Part shown: piece after piece, positions 1 through 10,885 of the stretch
How positions within the stretch are numbered: position 1 is the stretch's first letter
Layout of the letters: each line of letters begins with the position of its first letter
Source: Chaenocephalus aceratus
Taxonomy: Eukaryota; Chordata; Actinopteri; Perciformes; Channichthyidae
Reading direction: 5' to 3'
NCBI GenBank assembly: GCA_023974075.1
Contig: CM043789.1
Coordinates: forward strand, 30,811,238-30,875,237
Length of the DNA stretch: 64,000 nt
Made by a program: the position numbers and the translations under genes
The notes under the pieces: generated by a model
The model's database searches: none
Seen by the model: the letters and a program-made list of their open reading frames with translations, nothing else
What the model was told of the DNA's origin: nothing

Positions 1-2785
1 GTACGAGGTATGATAGCAAAGCCACTGGTAAATGGCAATCTCACCTAAACATGTAAACTGAGAGTCCAGGCCAACTATGATGAACATAACAAAAACTAAG
101 ATGGACCAAAGAGGGAAGTTTAGCCAAGGTGTCTGGAAATACAATGAATGCCAGGCCAAATCCTGCACAACAATAGAGCACTTTCAGAAAAGAACATCAT
201 AGCAGATTTTTGACATCTTGTCTCAATCAGTCAGTTATATGAAAGATGCCGACCTTCCTTCACCACTGCTGCAACAGGCTTTCCGTAGATGTGGGCCATA
301 TGACCCAAAATTGAGAAAATGTTAAAGCCTGCAAATACACTCGTAGCTGTAACAGAAAATTACAATAGTCACTCCAAATTTAGAGACAGCTTACAGAATT
401 TCTCACACTGTATATCAAAGGTGCCACTCAAGGCGTTTTATACACCTTAAATCTTGCTACAGAAAATGGAAGCTGTAGATGACTCTCTCCGAGGACTCAA
501 TGGTCCAACTGTAAACTGACATAGTGTACTATGCACAGCACTATACATGGTATTGTTATGTCTTAAATAAACTCTGACAATATCCTTCAGCTTTGAAATA
601 GTGCTTCAAATGTATTTTCCTACCATGGTTTAAGAGGGTTACAACAACTGAGTCCAAGAACATGTTGTTGTGGAAGTTGCTATAAGAAGCAAGAGTCACA
701 ATTCCACCCATACCAATTGAAAGGGAAACAAAGTCTGAGTTGCTGCATCCTTCCAGACCTGAAACACACCAACATGACTTAAGAGAGTGATATAAGACAT
801 CCTTTATAGGACAACTCAACTCTTCTTAGCCATGCTACCGGCATGACTGAAGGAATGGCAATATTTGCAGACAGAAATATTTCAACACAAATTGGGCAGA
901 TTGCCTTAAAAAAGTGTACAGACATGCATGTTTCCCAGATGATGGGGTTAGGGTAAGGTTTGGGTTAGGGTTAGGCTTGCACTTTGTATCTAGCACCAAT
1001 CTAATCTGTGGTATTACAAAAAAGTATTTTATCACAAAACAACTTTTCATCTAGCACCATCATCAGTTCACAATGTATCTTTTCCAATATTCACCATCAA
1101 ACCTAATGACATTGCCATAACCCTTAGCTTTTTGTTGAGAGCTAATTAGTACATTTCAGTATGTAAAAGTGCTAACCTAAGATAATTAACATTCAAACAT
1201 TATACTGTACCTGCTGAACATCAGTATGTTAGCATTGTCACATATGTACCTACCTGTGCTTCTGTCAGTTTAGTCAAATTGTTTTGGGAACCAATGTAGA
1301 ACTCTATCCCGTCTCTGGCTCCCTCTAGTGTCGCACCTCTGATCAGCAAGATCAACACATGGGGAAACGTAGCTGTAAAATAAACCACCTGGATAGACAA
1401 AAGACATGATTTCATATTCTGAACGTGTGATCTCATGATATTGTTATGCAACTGCCTTTATTTATAAGATATTTAAAAGTGCAAAGTTAACCATGGCATG
1501 TACATTGTTGTTTTGTATGTACGGGGTGAGTGGATATTCAGATAATATGGATAAGGACTTGGGGTGGATGTTGTCTTACTTTGCCAGATGACTTGATGCC
1601 TCTGATGAGCACTGCAGCACTGTTTCATCCATGCCGCTGGATCTCTGCAGGGCCACACGGCCGAGGAGGAGAGACATCTGAGCATTCAGCCATAGCATTT
1701 ATGATAAGTGGGCGAATTTGTGTTTGTAGTGTGTAATCCTTACTCCCAGTACTGCTCACTTGGGCTCTGCATGGAAACTGTGATTGTGTCAGATGAAGGA
1801 CAGGTGGTGTTCTCCTGAGTCCAGTTGGTCACTAAAACGCCACTTACATTACAGTACACTAGAGAAGTAAAAGAAAAAAGACCAAATAAGTGAGAATTTA
1901 CAAGCATTACTTAAGCTTTGGTCTGAGGTGTAAAGTGCACAAGAACAAGTTCATTTCAACATAAACGCAGGTTTGATCCTCAACTCCTTAAAATATGGAA
2001 ATAATAAAAGCACCTATAGGCGTGGTGCTGCAGTTACTGTCAGGCAGATTGAGGCAGTTGGACCACGGCAGAGGAAACTGGAAGGAGACGAACATGTAGT
2101 ACAGGCTGTAGACGATGATGAGGTTGTAGTAAATTGACATGAACATGGTTACTAAAACCACGGAAAGGCCAACACCTGGAGAGGATAACCGACTATAATG
2201 TTGGACTATACACTTTAATAAGTTATTTGGAAAGATGTTTTACTTCTTATCCCCACTGAGCACCTACAACAATCATTATTTTCTTTTAGGCAGAAGAAGA
2301 CCGAAAAGCCACTATTGAAAATCTTCTTTTTCATTATTATTACATTATTATTACATTATTAAAACAAATAACTGAAGGTTGCAGTCTTTAACATATCTAC
2401 TGTTAGGCTTACCCTGCAGTATCGGCACTGCTCTCCAACTGTTAACTGGACCCTGGCTGCAGAACTGACCAATTGCATTTTCCAAGAAGAAAAGAGAAAT
2501 TACACATAAAACCAACATCAGGAAATAGGGAATGAGAAAGGCACCTGCTCACAGGCATGACAGCATGTTTTAGTGATGATGACAGTACTTACAACACTGG
2601 CATCATTTTTGTTGTTGTAAATAATTACCGCCCCCTTGTTTATAGGTTAAATATGGAAATCTCCAGATATTTCCCAGGCCAACAGCGAAGCCTATCATGG
2701 AGAGCATGTACTCTGTTGGACCAGTTTCCACGCTCAGGATTCTCATCACCTTCATCCATACGAGAGTCCTGCTCAAAGCACAATA
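1..2785 (-). pseudogene. slc6a14-like transporter pseudogene, copy A (3' end outside window)
   Basis: Nine exon remnants of an SLC6 sodium/chloride-coupled amino acid transporter read on the minus strand, matching exons 10 to 2 of the intact gene at 44397-49781. Approximate positions are 42-170 (TM7/8 region), 256-345, 615-765, 1251-1392, 1573-1676, 1740-1860, 2011-2172, 2415-2546 and 2637-2780. It cannot encode a transporter. The exon 2 equivalent lacks 5 bp just before the TM1 sequence, the exon 6 equivalent lacks 52 bp that encode part of a membrane helix, and the exon 8 equivalent lacks 1 bp after VWKDAATQT. Exon 7 lacks 6 bp in frame. Similarity to copy B runs through introns and stops abruptly at 2785, in intron 1. 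The remaining 3' exons would lie left of the window. Assignment to the slc6a14 family rests on the intact paralogue. Confidence 0.85.
944..975. repeat. short TTAGGG-like intronic repeat
   Basis: An imperfect run of GGTTAGGG-type hexamers lies in an intron of pseudogene copy A. The equivalent site in copy B (about 33450-33473) is shorter by roughly one to two hexamers. It is far too short to be an interstitial telomere block. Confidence 0.6.
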
Positions 2786-3233
2786 GACTGTATATATAAA
2801 GGGTGGAACCAGTGGAGTATGTACTTAGTAGTGAAGGAGAGAGAAGCTTCCGGTATGTCCCCATTCAGAAGTCGATGCTACAGCTGTTGAGCCGGAAAGA
2901 GATCCAGGATTTGATCTTGCATGACAGAGAAGCTCAAAGTAATGCTGAAACTCAGTACAGGTCATTTTCTGATGGCATTTATTTTTAAAACAATTATTAT
3001 TACAATAAACAGTTATTTTCTGGAGAAGATCCTACCATTGCTATCATTGTCTTTGTTGATGACTTTGAGATATGCAATCCTCTGGGCACATCTAGGAAAT
3101 AACACAAAGTCACAGCTGTGTACTGGGTGTTAGCTGATGTTCCTGCACTGCTCAGATCTTCTCTGACCTACATCTTCTTAGCAATTCTCTGCAGGGCTGA
3201 GGATGTAACAATATTTGGTAACGGTACTGTACT
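2786..3233 (+). pseudogene. 5' part of a transposase-like multicopy gene, broken
   Basis: Translated in shifting frames on +, this stretch gives [18 protein letters not shown], then VDDFEICNPLGTSRK, then HKVTAVYWVLADVPALLR and FLAILCRAEDV. It continues directly into 9600-10885 once the LINE between them is removed. I recognise the family only as an uncharacterised, high-copy protein of fish genomes. Its order of acidic motifs (DDFE, later ADNLGAHSL, then a CRFC cysteine pair) resembles TNP2/CACTA-type transposases, but that is inference. Stops and frameshifts around 2988 and 3100 show it is dead. It begins exactly where the slc6a14 copy A similarity ends, so this is an insertion or rearrangement joint. 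No start codon or terminal inverted repeat is visible. Confidence 0.6.
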
Positions 3234-3256
3234 TCTTCTTCGAGTCCGTAGCAATC

Positions 3257-4387
3257 TCAGATGTCGTTCTGCCAGTATCGGGCACAGGCCACAGCTGATG
3301 GGGTAGGTTCTGCCAGGTCTTCTGGACTGCACCGGGGGGCATCGGCACATTCCAGTAGGTGGGACATTGTCTGCACTGATCCACGGCTGCACGTGTCTTC
3401 TGTGGTGTAGTTCCACACTTTCATCAGTGTTTTGCACCTCCCCTGTTCCACACGTAGTCTATTAAGTGACTTCCAGGTTGTCCAGCCAAGGTCGTGGCCA
3501 CTAGCGAGGCATTCTGTTGGTGTGATTCCTCTGTCCAGCCATTCAAGAGCTCGTGTGTCATTTCCTTGCCATTCATCTTCCCAGATGTTGGTCCTTGCTG
3601 CTTGTTTGGTTGTCTGGAGGGGCATGACTGTCTGCACAAAACTGGCTCTGGATCGGAGCCTGCGTGGGGGTGCTACGTGGCCATGCAAGGGGTGTCTGAT
3701 GTCTGTCTCCTGTGTTCTCCGTTCATCTTGAGCGATACCTAGTCGTCTGATGTGCGGGGGAGAGATGCCGGCTAGCGCATAGAGGCACGGGACAAGTGTT
3801 GTCTTAACGCATCCCGTGATGATGTGGCAGGTGTCATTCAAGGCTGTGTCGACCAGTTTGGTGTGACATGATCGGCTCCAGCTTGAGCAGGCATACTCTG
3901 CTGTAGAGAAACACAGGGCCATGGCAGTTGCACGGATTGTTGGTGGATCTGCGCCCCACTTGTAGTTCACTAGTTTGCGCCGGATGTTGTTGCGGGGTGT
4001 TGACCTTGGCTTTGGTGTTCTCCAGGTGTTTCTTGAAGGAGAGTGTCCTATCCAGTGTAACACCAAGATACATGGGATGCGTATGGTTGGACAGTTTGTG
4101 GCCATCCCAGGTGATGCTCAGTTCTTTTTTAGCGTCTCGGTTCCTCAGGTGGAAGCTGCATTGTTGGGTTTTTGATGGGTTGGGTTTCAGGTGGTTGTTA
4201 TTGTAGTAGCTTGACATTTCTTCTTCTGGAGGTCTACTTGTTGGGTGGTGATGAAGAGGTCATCTGCGTAGATGAAACGCTGGCATTCTGGGGGTAATGG
4301 CTGGTCGTTTGTGTATATGTTGAACAGGAGGGGGGCCGTTCTTTTAGGCTTTCCACTTGCTCCTCTGGTCATTTAACTGGACGTAGA
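3257..4387 (-). pseudogene. LINE ORF, reverse transcriptase C-terminal half and tail
   Basis: On minus this continues the reverse transcriptase after the inserted element. The sequence VQLNDQRSKW is followed by LLFNIYTNDQPLPPECQRF and the catalytic FIYADDLFIT box (motif C with its two aspartates) near 4260. Then comes a thumb/connection region, and a C-terminal segment with CSRGSVQTMSHLLECAD that resembles the zinc-knuckle-like end of I/Jockey ORF2 proteins. The expected LPQGS motif just before LLFN is damaged by a small deletion around 4335-4350, and the frame shifts near 4190 and 4100. The two long minus-strand frames 3257-4105 and 3834-4217 are parts of this one ORF. Confidence 0.8.
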
Positions 4388-4590
4388 CCCAGCTAGCGGG
4401 GAACGTTCTCACAACTTTGGCTAACATTACCAACAGGTTCTAATAAGGTTATAAAGAAACGTTTTAATCTGATGTTCAAAGAACCTTTTTAGGATGTTTA
4501 TTTTTTCAAATAATGTTCCTATAAGGTTTAAGGTTAACTAAGGCATAACGTTTTAACTGCAACATTCAGAGGATATTTTGAGAATGTTAT

Positions 4591-4970
4591 TGAGGCCTGA
4601 GATGACAGAAAGTTTTTTTTATAAAATGTTCCTTTAATGTGATATGTTAACAAAGGTGGAACGTTTTGCCTGCAAAATTCTAAGGATGTGTTTTGGACGT
4701 TGTTGGGGTAACACCTTAAAGATGTTCTTTATAAAACGTTCCCTCAATGTTGCATGATAATAAATGAAGAACATTCTCCAAGCAACATTCTGAAAATGTT
4801 TTCAGGATGTTATTGAGGCCTGAGATGACAAAGTGTTTAATAAAATGTTCCTTTAATGTGATATGTTGACAAAGGTGGAACGTTTTGCCTCCAACATTCT
4901 AAGGATGTGTTTTGGATGTTGTTGGGTAACTAATTAAAGATGTTCTTTATAAAACATTCCCTCAATGTTA
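4591..4970. repeat. Tandem repeat, about 222-bp period
   Basis: The block beginning TGAGGCCTGAGATGACA at 4591 recurs at 4813, followed in both copies by AAAATGTTCCTTTAATGTGATATGTT and by GGTGGAACGTTTTGCCT. The second copy is cut at about 4970 by the L2-like insertion, and the repeat sequence resumes at about 6167 after it. Confidence 0.75.
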
Positions 4971-6166
4971 CTTTGCCCCTTTATGTGAGGTCGGCCCAGA
5001 CCCTGGGGGGTTTTAAATCAACACTTAAAACTCACTTTTTCTCTCTGGCTTTTGTTTAATTATTTATCTATTCATTTATTTATTTAGTTATTTATTTATT
5101 CATTTTGTTCTTTATTTTAATATTTATAACATAACATAGGATTTCATAAAGTATTTTTAAAATAGTTTATACATTATTCGAATATAGGAATAGTAGATAG
5201 GATTACTTAAAATATAGTACCTTATTTCATCTTTTTTCCCTTTAGACCCTTGCGGTTTATTCTTAAAAACCCTTACCCTTACCCACCCCCCATTTTCCCT
5301 ATGCTGGTCTATGGCCTTGTAGAGGGTAACGGGGTACAGAGTCGCTTAGATAAGCGGGGGAGTGCATCTGACGAAGAGATAGGTTGTTGTGCTCCCTATC
5401 TCTGTTTCTTATCTGTATCTAATAGAACTGTTCGGGTCTTGATAGATTGAGTGGAGAAGTTCATGAGATCTTTCTAGAGGGTTATCAAGAATAACTTTTA
5501 TCCAATGACCTTTTCCCTCTCTGTCTGTGTCTGTGTATTCTCTTGTTCCGATTAACCCAGCCAAATCTTTTTTTCTTGTTTTGTATAGATATCTACGCCG
5601 GGATCCGGAGTCGAGGCTGATCCTCTTGCTGTAGTCCTGTGTCTTGGATCCTCTATCCTGAGTTCTGGATTAAGTCGTGGACTTCGGGTCGTGGCTGAAC
5701 CTGTCTCTGCGGTCCTGCCTTGGGTCTCGTCATGCTGCTTCCCTGATGGCTTCCACAGGATTGTAGCTGACATCCTCGTGGATTCATCTTCTTATTACAG
5801 ACACATGCATTTCCTAACATTCGGTCTATATGCTGTAAAATGTATTATCTCTTCGATTTACACACGGCATCTATTGCACGTCTGTCCGTCCTGGGAGAGG
5901 CATCCCTCCTCTGTTGCTCTCCCTGAGGTTTCTCCCATTTTTTCCCCTTAAACTGTGGGTTTTCTCCGGAAGTTTTTCCTTGTACGATGTGAGGGTCTAA
6001 GGACAGAGGGTGTCGTTTTTCTCATACTGATATTCTGAACAATCTGTGCTGTTGTATTTGCTGTAAAGTGTCTCTACTGTAGGCTATTTTTATTATATGT
6101 ACAGAACTTTGGCTCGACCAAAAATCGTTTATAAATGTGTTATATAAATAAAACTTGATTTGATTT
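4971..6166 (+). mobile_element. L2-like LINE, 5'-truncated 3' end
   Basis: The fragment opens with the last codons of an L2-type ORF (FKSTLKTHFFSLAFV then stop at 5057-5059). It continues with a long 3' UTR containing the common fish motif of a run ending CTGAGGTTTCTCCCATTTT near 5930 and finishes in ATATAAATAAAACTTGATTTG-type sequence near 6160. It interrupts the 222-bp tandem repeat. A typical 5' truncation from target-primed reverse transcription explains its start. No intact ORF remains. Confidence 0.75.
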
Positions 6167-6440
6167 TATGATAACCAAAGAAGAACATTTTGAAAGCAAC
6201 ATTTGGATAATGTTTTCAGGAGATTATTCTTTTTTTATAAAACGTTCCTGTGATGCGAAATATTAACACGGTCATGGTCAACGTCAGATTTATTTGTCGT
6301 GCGCTTTCAAAAAACAAACTTGTTGCATTTGTTTGAAAATGATGTTTAAAAAAATCTGATGTCACCACATTTTCATTTTTAAAAAAAAAACAAGCACGTA
6401 ATTCATGATATTGCATGTTTGCGTAGGCATGTCTGAGTTC

Positions 6441-7649
6441 CCAGCTAGACATTGTTGGTTCTAAAAACATTCTGAGAATGTTACCATTCATTGTTCTAGG
6501 AATGGTTTCATCGAGAAGTTTCATTTTGGTTCCTAGAATGTACTTCTGAAAGGTAGGATAACGTTCTCTAAAAACATTCTTAAAATGTTTGGTGATAACA
6601 TTGTTCGAACATTATACTCCAAGTGTTTTTGTTGTTTATGCACATATCTATATTGTCATATGGATCGAATAACACTTAGAAAACCAAAGACAGACATATA
6701 GAAGAACGGACCGACTATCACTGCCCGTCCCTTAAACCCGTTAGTGTTTTTATGTGTTTGTTTCTACTGTGTGTCTCTCTCTCTCCCAGCCCCCTGCCTG
6801 CTGGTCTGCTCTACACGGCTGGGAGCAATCTCCAATCAACCACACCTGCAACCTGCTCATCAGCCACACTATGAAAGCCTGCAGCCTGCACTCATTCCCT
6901 GCCGGATTGTTGCCGTGAACGGATTGTTGCGTGCCGCTCTAGCTTTTTGCCAGCATATTCTTTGACAACTTTGCCTGCTTTTGCCTCACACTCATTTGTA
7001 TGTCTCTCCCAGGAGGAATCCATGGCCTTCCACACTCCCAAGACTAGCCAGGCCTCTCCCACCCTGTAACAACTGTTTCCCACTGCTGCCATAACCAACC
7101 TCCACTCCCAGCTCCCCTTTTCTAATAAAGAAATATTACTTTCACCAGCTGATTCCGAGTCATCCTTGTACATGTGTTAATAGTCAAATTCCAATAGTTA
7201 AGTAAACTATCAAAATCATCCTAATGACCACAGTGGTCAGTCCAGTTACCCAGGAATTTTGAGTTGAACAATTACAGGAATATTATGACTTTATGTTCTA
7301 ATAATGTAAAAATATTTTAGTAAATTGTTACCACAGAACATTTGCATAATGTTTTAAACATAAAGCATGTTATCCTTCTCTAAAATAATAACATTCTGGC
7401 AACATAAAAAAATCTAACTTGCTGCTGAAAACGTTTTAAGAACAGTATGGCATAATGTTCTGACAATGTTATCAAAAACATTTTAGGAAGGTTATCACCA
7501 AACATTTTAAGAATGTTTTTAGAGAACGTTATCCTACCTTTCAGAAGAACGTTCTGGGAACCAAAAGAAAACTTCCCGCTTAAAACATTCCTAGAACAAT
7601 GACTGTAACATCCTCAGAATGTTTTTAGAACCAAACATTTCTAGCTGGG
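6441..7649. mobile_element. Inverted-repeat DNA element with about 160-bp terminal repeats
   Basis: The left end at 6441-6610 and the right end at 7490-7649 are reverse complements: CCCAGCTAG, then GGTTCTAAAAACATTCTGAG, then a block with CCTACCTTTCAGAAG near 7535 mirrored by CTTCTGAAAGGTAGG near 6545. There is no coding capacity. The middle (about 6700-7190) looks like a separate LTR-type insertion. It forms the right part of the larger composite element at 4388-7649. Confidence 0.75.
6700..7190 (+). mobile_element. Possible solo LTR inside the inverted-repeat element
   Basis: The composition changes sharply from AT-rich to a pyrimidine-rich block with CCCAGCCCCCTGCC and a polyadenylation-type TCTAATAAAGAAATATT near 7120. 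Such blocks are typical of fish Gypsy-type LTRs. I cannot find clear TG/CA ends or a target duplication, so this is a weak call. Confidence 0.3.
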
Positions 7650-8200
7650 GAAGCACCTGTTGTTGAGGAGGCTTTTGATGACTTGACACAGATTCAGGTC
7701 AACAGTCATGTCCAGTAGTTTCCTGACCATTGTACGGTGTTGGACAGTGTCATAGGCAGCAGAAAGATCTATGAATGCTGCTCCAGTTATTTGTTTTCCT
7801 TCAAACCCATCCTCAATGTGTTGGGTGAGGTTTAGTAGCTGTCCAGCACAGTAGCGGCCAGGACGGAAACCAGCTTGGTCTTTAGTCAGCTTGGTGTCTA
7901 TGAGTGGCATGAGGCGTTGGAGTAGCAGCCTCTCGTAGAGCTTGTAAGTGATGCAGAGGAGGAAAATGGGTCGGTAGCTCTTTGGGGATGATGGGTCTTT
8001 GCCGGGTTTGGGGATTGCAACCACTTTGGCCTTTCTCCAGACAGGAGGTATGGTTTTGTTGTGCCATACATGTGTTCAGCATCTCCAGGAGCCAGGTCTT
8101 TGCGTTTTGTCCCAGGTGCTGTATCATTTCTGCCAGTATGTCCTCAATCCCTGCTGCTTTTTCCGGGTTTCAGCTTACCCATTGCAGTTTTGAGTTCTTC
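7650..8200 (-). pseudogene. LINE ORF, reverse transcriptase N-terminal half
   Basis: On minus, the frame 8024-7650 reads VAIPKPGKDPSSPKSYRPI, then DQAGFRPGRYC and the catalytic FIDLSAAYDTVQH box (motif A aspartate), and ends at SLLNNRCF where the inner element interrupts it. Between 8200 and 8024 the frame shifts, linking it to the endonuclease part upstream. The fingers and palm motifs are those of non-LTR retrotransposon reverse transcriptases. Confidence 0.85.
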
Positions 8201-9468
8201 TATGTCGAAGGGTTTGGTGAGAGGGCTGGCTGGTTGTAGTTGGTCTGATACCACTGTGCGATGGTGTTCTCCTGTGGGTTGGCGGCGGTGTTGGTTACGG
8301 CCGTTGGCCACCAGCTGAAACCGAGTTTGCTGTGACCGTTGTGATTATGGGTGGTGTGGTCTTCGCCAAGACGGCGGATTGTAGCCCATGCCTTCCTGCT
8401 GTTATTTGTCATATTGGTGTTCTCTATCATTTCCTTCCAGACTTTCCTTCGTTCTTCCCCAACTTCACTGATCAGGGTCTCTCCAAGTTCCATGGTGGTA
8501 GAGGAGAAAGGGTCCTTATTATATTCCTCATAGTAGGCTTTCAGAAGGTCGCTGGATGTTTCTGATAGCCCAGGAATATACTGTGTCTGGCATCCCCTGG
8601 GTATGTGACGTCTGGCTGACCTTTTTAACAAGTCTGTGAAGTTGGAGTAGTTATTGGGAAATGGTGGTATGTTAGATATGGAATGCTCTATCTCCTGTTG
8701 GAATGACAACCAGTTGGCTTTCCGTAGGTTGAACCTCCTGCGGAATGGGACGGTGGTTGCTTGGAGAGCGGATCTAACGGTGATGGCAATTGGCCGGTGC
8801 TGGGTATGGGGGATAGGGTCCAGGACTTCCTTCTCACTTCTGGATGCGATGTCACTGCTTACACAAGCGAGGTCTGGGTTGTATCCTCGTTTCCATCTGG
8901 CGCTGTGGAAGGATTTGTGTAGTTTAGCGTTATGGATTAGGGTCAGGTGCTTGGACTCATGCCAGGTCTCAACTTCATCTCCATCTTGGTTGTTGTTCTC
9001 ATAGCCCCATGATGTACTGTGGGCATTGAAGTCGCTGATGCTGATATGGAATCTCCTCTTGCATCTTTCTGGTAGTTCTGTGTACAGAAAAGGGATAGTG
9101 GGTGCTTTGTAGACTGATGTGACAGAGATATTTGGGAGGGCAACTGTGATGGTTTCTATGTTTCCTTCCGTAGTGTGGGTCCAGACTTCCTCAATCTTGA
9201 GGTTTGGTCTGCTGAAAATAGCTGATCCATACTGTCTGTGTCGGGTCTCAGCGGCCAGTTTCATTCCAGGGATGGTAGGTCGGTGTTGTGCAGGGCCGCT
9301 GTGGGTTTCCTGCATGCAGAGTATGTCAAAACGATTGGCCACCGTTGCCAGTATCTCTGCCTTGCATCCGGAGAAACCTTTGATGTTGATTGAGACGATT
9401 GACAGTGCGGGTCCAGAGAGGGGCAGGTATCTGTGACGCTGTCGAGATCCGGCAGGCATCTTCATCAA
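8200..9468 (-). CDS. LINE ORF, AP-endonuclease region (remnant)
   Basis: An open frame of 422 codons begins at a Met at 9468. It carries the endonuclease/exonuclease/phosphatase fold signatures: SIVSINIKGFSG (catalytic Asn), CMQETHSG (catalytic Glu), ISDFNAHSTSWG (Asp and Asn) and HTQHRPIAI near the end of the domain in place of the usual SDH. About 150 residues after the endonuclease form the linker to the reverse transcriptase. The frame breaks at 8200, before the polymerase. This is part of a dead mobile element, not a host gene. Confidence 0.8.
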   Translation of the reverse strand: MMKMPAGSRQRHRYLPLSGPALSIVSINIKGFSGCKAEILATVANRFDILCMQETHSGPAQHRPTIPGMKLAAETRHRQYGSAIFSRPNLKIEEVWTHTTEGNIETITVALPNISVTSVYKAPTIPFLYTELPERCKRRFHISISDFNAHSTSWGYENNNQDGDEVETWHESKHLTLIHNAKLHKSFHSARWKRGYNPDLACVSSDIASRSEKEVLDPIPHTQHRPIAITVRSALQATTVPFRRRFNLRKANWLSFQQEIEHSISNIPPFPNNYSNFTDLLKRSARRHIPRGCQTQYIPGLSETSSDLLKAYYEEYNKDPFSSTTMELGETLISEVGEERRKVWKEMIENTNMTNNSRKAWATIRRLGEDHTTHNHNGHSKLGFSWWPTAVTNTAANPQENTIAQWYQTNYNQPALSPNPST

Positions 9469-9599
9469 TTTGATTGCGTAGGTAAGTATACAGAGATTGG
9501 CCTACAGGCAGTATCAGATTATATCCTCTTGGATGTATATCTCATTCAACCAGCATTTCCCAGGCTGCACCACGGGGAGGTTTCTGTAAGTTGCAGCCC

Positions 9600-10885
9600 G
9601 GTACTGTACTGGAGCCACTGCTCAAGGATCTTGTGAGCTTGGAAGAGGAGGGCCTGTATGTCCCAGCATTAAGCAACAAAAATCAAAGGAACAGTGTTAG
9701 TGTTGTGGCAGATAATCTTGGGGCCCATTCTCTTGGGGGATTTGTGGAAAGCTTCTCCAGTTATTATGTTTGCAGATTTTGTCTGGGTGAGAAGTCACTG
9801 TTGCAGGTGGAAGAAGTGAGAACAAGGGCATTTTAACCCAGAACTATAGAACAGCATGAAATGCATGTCCAGACTGTACAGGAGAATACTGCATGGTTCA
9901 TGTCTGTGGAGTCAAGAGGCGGTGTGCACTTACAGAGAATCTGAAGTATTTCAGTGTTTTGACAGGTCATCCACCTGATGTGTTGAGTTCATCAAGAGTA
10001 AATACTTCACTCTTGATGAACTCAACACATGCATCAAAACATTTCCCTACAAATGGTCGGACAAAACTGATGCTCCACAGCAGGTCCCTCTGAATTTTGC
10101 AGCAAGGAAAAGTGTTGGAGGGAACGCCCATGAAAACTGATCATTGCTGCGATTCCTGCCCCTCATAATTGGATAAAAAATCCCTGAGGGTGAACCAGCA
10201 TGGGAAGTACTTCTAGTGCTCAAAGAGATAGTTGAGCTTGCAGTAAGTCAAAAACTAATCCCCAAACATCATTTCCTGGAACATTATCAGCTGATCAGGG
10301 CCTATGGTCCACTAGTGTTACTGTGGACTATGAGGTTTGAAGCCAAACACAGCTGTTTTAAGCGGGTTGTCAGGCAAACTTACAGCTTTCGAAATATTCT
10401 GCTGTCACTTTCCATGAAGCATCAGCTGTTGGTTGCATATAACCATCATGATCCCAGTGTTGTGAAACCTGTCTCACAGGCCACACAACTGTCTACTGTA
10501 GATGTTACTGTGCCAAGAGAAGATATCCAGGAAGAATTTCGAGCAAAATTCCCTTAGGAGACACGTACTGTATCCAGATAGCCAACAATGTATGTTACAG
10601 TGGCACAAAGTATGCAATTGGAATGATTTTGGCTAATGGCTCAACAGGTGGTCTGACAGATTTTGGAGAGCTGATCCAAATAGTTGTTGTCAAGGGCACT
10701 CTTGTATTCATTGTGAAATGCTTGAGTGCTTGGTCAGTTGAGCATCTCAGGAGCTATGTCCTTGAGAAAACATGAACTGTGAAAGTGCTAGAGCCTGCAG
10801 AGCTGTCCGACATGTTCCCTTTAACACCTTACGTGTTTGGTGGAAAAAGCATTGTAACCCTCAAACGCTACATTTATGTTGCATA
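9600..10885 (+). pseudogene. 3' part of the transposase-like multicopy gene, broken
   Basis: Continues 2786-3233 after the LINE. In successive frames: GTVLEPLLKDLVSLEEEGLY, SVVADNLGAHSLGGFVESF, YVCRFCLGEKSL, CGVKRRCALTENLKYF, then (10216-10554) KEIVELAVSQKL, KHHFLEHYQLIRAYGPLVLL and WTMRFEAKHSCFKRVVRQT, and a tail YAIGMILANGSTGGLTDFGE to about 10885. Stops near 9836 and 9935 and several frameshifts kill it. A segment is missing at about 10000, replaced by a perfect fold-back hairpin. The family is uncharacterised and repeated in fish genomes. A transposase origin is plausible because of the spaced Asp/Glu motifs and the Cys pair, but unproven. Confidence 0.6.
9978..10030. repeat. Perfect 22-bp inverted repeat with 9-nt loop
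   Basis: Arms 9978-9999 and 10009-10030 are exact reverse complements (ATGTGTTGAGTTC against GAACTCAACACAT at the outer ends), with loop 10000-10008. The arms lie where the family protein should read through from PPDV to the CIKTFPYKW region, so the hairpin appears to replace lost coding sequence. Confidence 0.9.

Larger units (their letters stand above)
4388..7649. mobile_element. Composite non-autonomous inverted-repeat DNA element inside the LINE
   Basis: The segment starts with CCCAGCTAG and ends with CTAGCTGGG. Deleting it joins the LINE codons for NNRCF to YVQLND without a gap; only 2 bp (GA, at 4386-4387 and 7650-7651) are duplicated. It has no transposase. Its body is rich in AACGTTC- and AACATTC-type motifs. 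It contains a 222-bp tandem repeat, an L2-like LINE insertion (about 4971-6166) and a second element with the same CCCAGCTAG end (6441-7649). The superfamily cannot be assigned safely from the ends alone. Confidence 0.75.
3234..9599 (-). mobile_element. Non-LTR retrotransposon (LINE, I/Jockey-like), split by a 3.26-kb insertion
   Basis: This element inserted into the transposase-like pseudogene and created a perfect 11-bp target duplication, GGTACTGTACT, at 3223-3233 and 9600-9610. Reading on minus, it starts at 9599, has about 130 bp of leader, then an AP-endonuclease region, reverse transcriptase and a C-terminal cysteine/histidine-containing tail, and ends in a short GAA-type simple repeat at 3234. 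Without the inner insertion it is about 3.1 kb and looks full length at both ends. Several frameshifts make it inactive. The clade call is tentative: one long open frame, an APE endonuclease and no visible RNase H domain are the basis. The inner element (4388-7649) removes cleanly to restore a continuous reading frame. Confidence 0.85.

Noticed and set aside
944..975. Interstitial telomere repeat
   Set aside because: Only a few imperfect TTAGGG units; it is a short intronic repeat.
3432..4206. Plus-strand ORFs across the LINE
   Set aside because: They are antisense shadows of the minus-strand reverse transcriptase.
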